Shown here in pieces: positions 58,493 through 64,000 of a stretch of 64,000 nt of DNA (position 1 is its first letter; each line of letters begins with the position of its first letter). Both the position numbers and the translations under genes were made by a program. Under the pieces are notes generated by a model. It did not search any database. It was given only the letters and a program-made list of their open reading frames with translations, and was not told the DNA's origin. Source of the stretch: Haloimpatiens sp. FM7315 (GTDB taxonomy: Bacteria > Bacillota > Clostridia > Clostridiales > Clostridiaceae); the NCBI GenBank assembly GCA_041861885.1, contig JBGVUE010000001.1, forward strand, positions 608,001 to 672,000. The letters run 5' to 3'.

Positions 58493-58972
58493 ATGTTAGA
58501 ATTCATTAAAAAAAACTATAAATTAGTATCACCAGCAGATGGGAAGACATTAGAATTGTCAAAAGTTAAAGATAAGGTGTTTTCGGATAAATTAGCAGGG
58601 GATGGCATAGCTATAGAATTACAAGGAGACATAATTTATTCTCCTGTAGATGGAAAATTAAACGTTATATTTCCAACAAATCATGCTTTTGTAATTACTA
58701 ATAAAGCTGGAGCTGAGATATTAGTTCACATAGGTATAGATACAGTTTTATTAAAAGGTGAAGGGTTTCTTAGGCTAAAAGAAGAAGGAGAAAATGTTAA
58801 GATAGGGGATCCTATTATGAAAATAGATAAAAAACTAATAGAGGGAAAGGGCTTTTCCACAATGACAATTCTTCTTGTTACTAATTTGGATAAATTTAAA
58901 ATTCTGTCTTATATTGTAGATAAAGAAGTTAAAGCATATAAAGATGTGGTTTTAAAATTCAGTAAAAGGTAA
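58493..58972 (+). CDS. PTS EIIA, glucose family
   Basis: 159 aa. Cytoplasmic phosphocarrier of the Glc family, phosphorylated by HPr on the His of EILVHIGIDTV (about 78-79) with the partner His of TNHAFVITN. Divergent from the EIICB gene, 130 bp apart, and the probable donor for it. ATG after GGGAGG. Confidence 0.92.
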   Translation: MLEFIKKNYKLVSPADGKTLELSKVKDKVFSDKLAGDGIAIELQGDIIYSPVDGKLNVIFPTNHAFVITNKAGAEILVHIGIDTVLLKGEGFLRLKEEGENVKIGDPIMKIDKKLIEGKGFSTMTILLVTNLDKFKILSYIVDKEVKAYKDVVLKFSKR

Positions 58973-59139
58973 ATTTATCAGATAGAATGTAATAAATTGA
59001 TTTTTATTACAATATTTAGTATATTTGTATTATGATATATAAAATATGATTTATTTCATAATTACTTAATTCATAGTTTGAGAATATATAAGCTATGAGC
59101 TAAAAGAATTTAATAATTCTTAAGCTCATAATGCTTTTT

Positions 59140-59964
59140 CTAAATTTCACAAAGCCTTTTTAAATGTAAGGCAATATAACCAATTTCATCTTCGGAAACT
59201 CGTACATTAAATAAGGATTCAATTTTCAATGCTATTTTAATACCTGTATCAAACTCGTGGTAAAATTCTTTTTTAATGCTATTTAGTAATGGGTTTTTAA
59301 TTGGTTTGCCACTTAGGGTTCTTTCTAACATAAACTTTAAATGGGTTACAGTTCTCACGTATTCCATGCTGTTTTTGTCAAAATCTCTTTTTAATAATTT
59401 GGAAATAAGAGTTATTGTTTCATTTATCTTTTTTGTATAAGATATGGACTCATTGACATTTTGGGAATGTATAGCAGCATTTATGTGAAGACAGATAAAA
59501 CCGATTTCACCATCAGGAAATCTTATTCCAAGTCGATTGTTAACTAGAGAAACTGCCTTAGAGGCTAATTCGTATTCTTTAGGATATAATATAGCCAGAT
59601 CTTTTAAAAAAGGGTTTTCTATTTTTATATTTTGTTTTAAACGTGTTATTGCAAAACTAATATGGTCTGGAAGTGAGATATGTATGGCTTTATTTAATTT
59701 TACCTTTAATTTTTCTTCGCACATGTAGATTATTTCCTCGGATATGCCTAGAATATTTTTGTCTATTGAATTTAATATACTAGTATAATCTTCATTAGTA
59801 CTTGAAGCTTTTACAAATACACTATTTATTCTATAATTAGGTATTATTGAGTCTTTTTTTAAGTCAAAGCCTATGGCTTTTCCGGTTAAGATGACTTCTA
59901 CATCATCTTTTGTGGCTATAACTGCGTTGTTGTTTAAAATTTTTTTAATAATATAATTGCCCAT
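59140..59964 (-). CDS. PRD-containing transcription antiterminator (BglG/LicT/GlcT family)
   Basis: 274 aa. RNA-binding CAT domain (1-55: KKILNNNAVIATKDDVEVIL), PRD1 (about 65-170, HISLPDHISFAITR) and PRD2 (about 172-274, FMLERTLS, EDEIGYIALHLKRL). Binds a ribonucleic antiterminator when the PTS sugar is available, and is switched by PTS phosphorylation. By place it should control the GlcNAc PTS genes, but I find no clear RAT sequence in the 130-bp divergent spacer or before this gene. Confidence 0.9.
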   Translation of the reverse strand: MGNYIIKKILNNNAVIATKDDVEVILTGKAIGFDLKKDSIIPNYRINSVFVKASSTNEDYTSILNSIDKNILGISEEIIYMCEEKLKVKLNKAIHISLPDHISFAITRLKQNIKIENPFLKDLAILYPKEYELASKAVSLVNNRLGIRFPDGEIGFICLHINAAIHSQNVNESISYTKKINETITLISKLLKRDFDKNSMEYVRTVTHLKFMLERTLSGKPIKNPLLNSIKKEFYHEFDTGIKIALKIESLFNVRVSEDEIGYIALHLKRLCEI

Positions 59965-60158
59965 AACATCCTCTCCATTTGTTTAATACTATAGTGTTTA
60001 TTATATATTTTTTTATATTAAATAGCTACTGATTATATTTTAAATTACAAAAATATTTAATATACAAAATAATAAAAAAGTTTTGAAATTATAATTTCAT
60101 AATGAATTTATGATTAATTAATTTTAAATTATAAATAATATAACTGGAGGTGTTTTTT

Positions 60159-60743
60159 ATGAATTCATTAAAGGGAAGTAAAACTTCTGAGAACTTACTA
60201 AAATCTTTTGCAGGAGAGTCTCAGGCAAGAAACAGATATACTTATTATGCATCTGTTGCAAAGAAAGAAGGATATGTTCAAATTGCAAATATATTTATAG
60301 AAACTGCGGACAATGAAAAAGAACATGCTAAGAGATTTATTAAGTTTTTAAAAGAGGACTTTAAGCACGAGGGTATTGAGATTACAGCAACATATCCTAT
60401 AACCTTAGATAATACTAAGGAAAATTTACTTGCGGCAGCTGAGGGTGAAAATGAAGAATGGTCAGAATTATACGTTGAGTTTTCAAGAGTTGCAAAAGAA
60501 GAAGGTTTTACAGAAATAGCTAATGTATTTAAAAATATCGCTTCTGTTGAAAAACATCATGAAGAGAGATTTAGAAAATTATTATCAAATATTGAAAATA
60601 ATAAAGTTTTTGAAAAAGATGAAGATATTCTATGGAAATGTGAAAATTGTGGATATATTTATGAAGGAAAAAAAGCTCCTAAATTATGTCCTGCTTGTGC
60701 CCACCCTCAAAGTTATTTTGAGATGTTATGTGATAATTTCTAA
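60159..60743 (+). CDS. Rubrerythrin
   Basis: About 194 aa, cytoplasmic peroxide reductase of anaerobes. N-terminal diiron four-helix bundle with Glu/His ligands in FAGESQARNRY, ADNEKEHAKRF, AAAEGENEEW and ASVEKHHEERF. C-terminal rubredoxin-like iron site with CENCGYIYEG and LCPACAHPQ. ATG 60159 is 8 nt from GGAGG. Terminator at 60758-60800. Confidence 0.95.
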   Translation: MNSLKGSKTSENLLKSFAGESQARNRYTYYASVAKKEGYVQIANIFIETADNEKEHAKRFIKFLKEDFKHEGIEITATYPITLDNTKENLLAAAEGENEEWSELYVEFSRVAKEEGFTEIANVFKNIASVEKHHEERFRKLLSNIENNKVFEKDEDILWKCENCGYIYEGKKAPKLCPACAHPQSYFEMLCDNF

Positions 60744-60757
60744 GATTATTGATATAA

Positions 60758-60800
60758 AAATATACGTAGATACAGTTTGCTACGTATATTTTGTATTTTT
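60758..60800 (+). terminator. Terminator of the rubrerythrin gene
   Basis: AAATATACGTAG pairs with CTACGTATATTT, then TGTATTTTTT. Confidence 0.82.
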
Positions 60801-60939
60801 TGCTATATAAAAGCATTTAGCTTAGATCAAGCTATTTAAGTGAATAGTATTTTTATTAGTGAACATAAATAAGATAGGTGATATAATATAATGGTTGTAG
60901 GTAAAATTTATAAAGAAGATTTTGAGAGGAGATTGTTAT

Positions 60940-61449
60940 ATGAAAAAAATTTTTAAGGAATGGATTGTTCCTATAGCTGCTGCAGTAATAATAGCTATTT
61001 TTATAAATACATTTTTATTCTTTTTTATAAACGTTCCAACAGGATCCATGTATCCTACTATAAAACCTGGGGATAAAATTGGAGTTACAAAGGTCTACAA
61101 TAGAGATAAGTTGCAAAGGGGAGATATTGTAGTATTTTATTCTAATGAATTAGGATCTATGCTTATAAAAAGACTTATAGGAATACCAGGAGATAAAGTT
61201 GACATATCAGAGGATGGTACTGTTTATATAAATGGCGCTAAACAGGAGGAATCTTACGTGGTTCAAGATGGTGGAAATACTGGCGTATCATTTAAGGTAC
61301 CTGAGGGCAAATTCTTATTTTTAGGGGATAATAGAGGAAATTCTTTAGATGCTCGTTATTGGAATAACAAGTATATAGATTCTAAGGATATAAAGGGAAA
61401 AGCCCATTTTATATTGTTACCATTTAGTAGAATCGGAAAATTAAAATAA
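60940..61449 (+). CDS. Signal peptidase I
   Basis: 169 aa. Membrane serine-lysine protease removing Sec signal peptides. N-terminal helix (residues 8-30), catalytic Ser36 in GSMYPTIKPGD, catalytic Lys77 in MLIKRLIGIPGDKV, and box E GDNRGNSLDARYW. ATG 60940 after AGAGGAGA. Normal length for the short Firmicute type. Single gene. Confidence 0.94.
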   Translation: MKKIFKEWIVPIAAAVIIAIFINTFLFFFINVPTGSMYPTIKPGDKIGVTKVYNRDKLQRGDIVVFYSNELGSMLIKRLIGIPGDKVDISEDGTVYINGAKQEESYVVQDGGNTGVSFKVPEGKFLFLGDNRGNSLDARYWNNKYIDSKDIKGKAHFILLPFSRIGKLK

Positions 61450-61498
61450 ATTAAAACTCCAACATAATAATTTGACTATAAGGATTACGCTTATAAAT

Positions 61499-61559
61499 GT
61501 AAAAATACGTATTATAACTAGTTTAATAGAAATTTTTATTAAAATAAGGTAATCCTTAA
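61499..61559. terminator. Hairpin between signal peptidase and activase genes
   Basis: AAGGATTAC pairs with GTAATCCTT at the ends of a long AT-rich loop; between convergent genes. Confidence 0.45.
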
Positions 61560-61579
61560 AAGCAGACTATTTAAATTAT

Positions 61580-62389
61580 TTATCTATTGAAATATTTATC
61601 TTTAGCATAAATAGCAGCACCTAGAGCACCGATGATTTGAGGTTCTTTAGGGATGTATAAATTATTATTTAGTAGTTTTTCAAGAGTTTTAACAACACCA
61701 ATATTTTTTGCAACTCCACCTGTCATCATTATTTCATTTGATTTCAATTCTGTTGGGTCTTTGATAACCCGGTTTAATAGAGATAAAACCCTAGTTGATA
61801 CTGATTTACATATTCCATGAACAATATCAGGAGTTTCTTTATTTTCTGCAATTAAAGAGACAACTTCGGACTCAGCAAATACAGTACACATACTTGTGAT
61901 AGTTAGGTTTTCTTTCCATTTAAGACATTCATCTCCCATAGCATCTACAGGCATATCAAGGACTTTACACATGTTTTCAAGAAATCTTCCTGTGCCAGCG
62001 GCACACTTATCATTCATGGCAAATTCTTTTACATTACCCTTGGAATCTAAGTTTATAACTTTGCTATCTTGTCCACCTATATCAATAATAGTTTTTACAT
62101 TATTATTTATGTAATAAGCTCCCTTTGCGTGACAAGTTATTTCCGTTATAGTTTCATCAGAGAAATCAACAGTTTCTCTTCCATAACCTGTAGACACCAC
62201 ATATTTTAAATCATCCTTTTTTAGATTGCATTTGTTTAAAGATTCTTCTAGGGCTTTATATGCTCCATTAATACTCTTTGCACCGGTTTTTACTACTGAG
62301 AAAGAAAGAATATTATTTTTATCATCTATAATTACAACATTAGTTGAAGTTGAACCGCTATCTAAACCTGCGAAGTAAATAGAATTCAT
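61580..62389 (-). CDS. 2-hydroxyacyl-CoA dehydratase activase (HgdC/BadF-type ATPase)
   Basis: 269 aa. ASKHA-fold ATPase whose dimer holds one [4Fe-4S] cluster and passes low-potential electrons to a dehydratase or double-cubane protein. Phosphate loop GLDSGSTSTNVV (9-20), cluster Cys in MNDKCAAGTGRF and TSMCTVFAESEV, and IDIGGQDSK. The next genes, in the same direction upstream, encode its likely partners. Confidence 0.92.
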   Translation of the reverse strand: MNSIYFAGLDSGSTSTNVVIIDDKNNILSFSVVKTGAKSINGAYKALEESLNKCNLKKDDLKYVVSTGYGRETVDFSDETITEITCHAKGAYYINNNVKTIIDIGGQDSKVINLDSKGNVKEFAMNDKCAAGTGRFLENMCKVLDMPVDAMGDECLKWKENLTITSMCTVFAESEVVSLIAENKETPDIVHGICKSVSTRVLSLLNRVIKDPTELKSNEIMMTGGVAKNIGVVKTLEKLLNNNLYIPKEPQIIGALGAAIYAKDKYFNR

Positions 62390-62427
62390 TTCATTTTTTG
62401 AAGGTTTACTATTAATAGAAGCTTTTT

Positions 62428-63285
62428 CTAAGGATTCAAAAAAGCTTCTATTCTTGTTGAAATTTGGCCATTATTTTGATTTAAAAAATCTGTTTCTAAT
62501 TTAAGAATCGGAATAGAACTAGAGGATTTTAAGCTTGCATATTCAAAAGAATAATAATCACAAAATTTTAAAGTATTATATATTATACCCTTTATATTTA
62601 AATTATTCTTATATAAGAAATCCTGTCTTTTACTTATATCGCACATTCTCATACATGGAAATTGTGACAAAACTATCTTTGCATACTCTTTAATTAAATA
62701 ATTTTGAGAAGGTACTCTAAATTTACTATAGTCTAAAGAGTAATTTGTGCAGGTTTTGTCTATTACTTTATATTTAGAAAAGTTTAAAGTAAAAGATAAA
62801 GAAGGGCTTAAAGGTGCTCCCATTATCAAAATAGAGTCAGTAGCTTCCTTATCTAATTCATTATTTTTATTAAAATTATTTTGCTTACTGCATATATTTA
62901 AATAAAGAGCATGAGAATTAAAATTTTTGTTCAAAAAAGCCTCTAAACTGTGGATAAGTTCATATATTTCTTTTTCATATAGGTAAAAAGAAGTAGTATT
63001 TAATTTCCTAGGAAAATCCATTAAATAAAGAAATTTAAATGTATTTTCTCTTTTTAAAATATCATAAAGACGTCTTATGCTATCGCAGCAATTAGTCAGT
63101 ATTAGTTTATCTATATTGCTTCTATAACATTCTTCTAAAATAGCTTTAGCGTAAGAACACATATTATCGTGAGTTAAGGTGTTAGCCTTAAAAAAAGATT
63201 CTACATTAGGAGTTATTTTAATAGTTTTTTCACCAAAGCTTTCTATTATATCAATGGGTGTGTATTTACATATATAACCTATCAT
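62428..63285 (-). CDS. 2-hydroxyacyl-CoA dehydratase (HgdB-like) family protein
   Basis: About 285 aa. The HgdB-like pattern shows NCCDSIRRLYDIL (two Cys near 64-66), FPRKLN, and SQFPCMRMCDI (Cys near 209-213), the spacing of Fe-S ligands in this family. It lacks a clear active-site match to a substrate-binding dehydratase, so it may be a double-cubane or small-molecule reductase component. ATG 63285 follows GGAGGAT; an ATG at 63306 is upstream of that site. Confidence 0.72.
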   Translation of the reverse strand: MIGYICKYTPIDIIESFGEKTIKITPNVESFFKANTLTHDNMCSYAKAILEECYRSNIDKLILTNCCDSIRRLYDILKRENTFKFLYLMDFPRKLNTTSFYLYEKEIYELIHSLEAFLNKNFNSHALYLNICSKQNNFNKNNELDKEATDSILIMGAPLSPSLSFTLNFSKYKVIDKTCTNYSLDYSKFRVPSQNYLIKEYAKIVLSQFPCMRMCDISKRQDFLYKNNLNIKGIIYNTLKFCDYYSFEYASLKSSSSIPILKLETDFLNQNNGQISTRIEAFLNP

Positions 63286-63302
63286 AAAAAATATCCTCCA
63301 AA

Positions 63303-64000
63303 TCAATATTGTTTATTTAAAATTTCAAGAAATGCTTCAACTCTAGTTTTAACTTGTCCACAAGAACTTTTTCTTCTGTCTATTCCATCACCGTCTATGG
63401 ATATAAAAGGTATATTTCTTCTAGATAGCTCTTTATTTAGCATGGAAACTCCAGAGTTTGACTGCTTACAGCCCCACTGACAGAAGTTTATTACTGCATC
63501 TGCATTGGTTTCTTTGTATAGCTTTAAAATTTCTTCTATTTTTCTTTCGTAAGAACCATTGAAGTTATTCAATATCATTTTTTTGGCCAGTGCATTTAAA
63601 GGATGGTCTAGGTCTAAATTTTCCATATAGTCAAAATTTAAGTCGCAGCTCAGTAGCTGATAATCTTCATTAAAATTAAAGTATTTAGTTAAGTGTTTGT
63701 TATAAAAAGGTAAAGTGTGTATCCAAAGAAATCTTTTCCCTGTGGCTTTACTTGCTTTTGAATTTTTTATATCTTTAGCTAAAAGTTCGTAAAATCTTAA
63801 GGTTTCAGGTCTACCTATGGAAACATGGGAAGCAAAAAGTTTATACATCTCTATCGTTAAAGAGCTTGGAAAGTATTTATATTTTGACTCCTTCAAATAT
63901 TTTTTAAATAGGCATTTGCTTTGGTTTTCGTTAAGTAGTATTTGTCTTAGGTTATTATAATCTAATTTTTTATGAAGAGTATTTTCTAGCATATCAATTA
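63303..64000 (-). CDS. 2-hydroxyacyl-CoA dehydratase family protein, C-terminal part (runs off window)
   Basis: At least 232 residues; the frame is still open at the right edge, and usual subunits are over 330 aa, so an N-terminal portion probably lies outside. Seen: RFLWIHTLPFY, DADAVINFCQWGCKQSNSG-type cluster motif (NFCQWGCKQSNSG), SIDGDGIDRRKSSCGQVKTR near the end. Ligand Cys spacing matches HgdA/HgdB subunits. It ends 18 bp before the next gene's start, so one operon with the activase. Confidence 0.75.
   Translation of the reverse strand, partial: IDMLENTLHKKLDYNNLRQILLNENQSKCLFKKYLKESKYKYFPSSLTIEMYKLFASHVSIGRPETLRFYELLAKDIKNSKASKATGKRFLWIHTLPFYNKHLTKYFNFNEDYQLLSCDLNFDYMENLDLDHPLNALAKKMILNNFNGSYERKIEEILKLYKETNADAVINFCQWGCKQSNSGVSMLNKELSRRNIPFISIDGDGIDRRKSSCGQVKTRVEAFLEILNKQY

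Noticed and set aside
60060..60130. PerR-like box (TTATAATTTCATAAT) before rubrerythrin
   Set aside because: Symmetry is poor against the 7-1-7 consensus, and AT-rich sequence gives such matches often; not listed as a feature.

Overview
The window looks like chromosome of a low-GC, endospore-former-type Clostridium (sensu stricto or a close relative). The base composition is very AT-rich, with strong GGAGG ribosome sites. Metabolism looks anaerobic: butanediol dehydrogenase with an AcoR-like sigma-54 regulator, a 2-hydroxyacyl-CoA dehydratase activase with partner proteins, rubrerythrin, and an NifU-like/GGGtGRT gene pair. Firmicute RNA regulators are present: fluoride, T-box, PyrR and purine. 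I see no rRNA, tRNA or CRISPR array. Species cannot be fixed from the sequence alone.

Layout. 0-7.5 kb: a Cys-rich protein, a GT2 glycosyltransferase, a fluoride-riboswitch-controlled CLC-F gene, and a minus-strand surface-polymer acylation cluster (SGNH hydrolase, DUF4358, MBOAT, DHHW). 8-9.8 kb: a highly expressed-looking NifU-like/GGGtGRT operon. 10-13.7 kb: accessory surface genes (a glycosyltransferase-methyltransferase between identical repeats, then a CWB2 cell-wall-binding protein). 14.4-19.7 kb: an MtaA-like methyltransferase, DUF169 and an OpuC-type ABC transporter. 19.8-28 kb: T-box/brnQ, unknown and decayed genes, a large M29 peptidase and an MBL hydrolase. 28-33.3 kb: a REP-associated tyrosine transposase (RAYT) unit inserted before an AcoR-like regulator and a sigma-54-dependent bdh. 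33.4-42 kb: murA, a chemoreceptor, and PyrR-regulated carAB. 42-47.6 kb: a BceRS-BceAB detoxification module with a NisI-like lipoprotein. 47.9-56 kb: sstT, hemolysin III-like, purine permease, ispG, a gene graveyard, and an M3 peptidase. 56-64 kb: GlcNAc PTS (EIICB, EIIA, antiterminator), rubrerythrin, signal peptidase I, and the dehydratase/activase cluster, which runs off the right edge.

The most unusual signal is a dispersed repeat family with core GGGACGGTTAAC, confined to about 10-47 kb. Four copies are paired inverted repeats (REPIN-like). Ten are single, all in the same orientation. One pair brackets the RAYT gene itself, which points to a REP-RAYT system that is active here or was recently. 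Copies have been captured as a terminator (opuC operon), as the last codons of a histidine kinase, as part of a stop codon (M29 gene), and right against a ribosome-binding site (AcoR gene). Two 62-nt copies are identical and bracket the glycosyltransferase-methyltransferase gene.

Twelve genes are split into two or more frames. Nearly every break lies in or next to a mononucleotide run and is repaired by a 1-nt change. This is either systematic homopolymer error in the assembly or real decay. Essential-looking genes (murA, ispG) are intact, so I leave both options open and give the repaired product for each broken gene.
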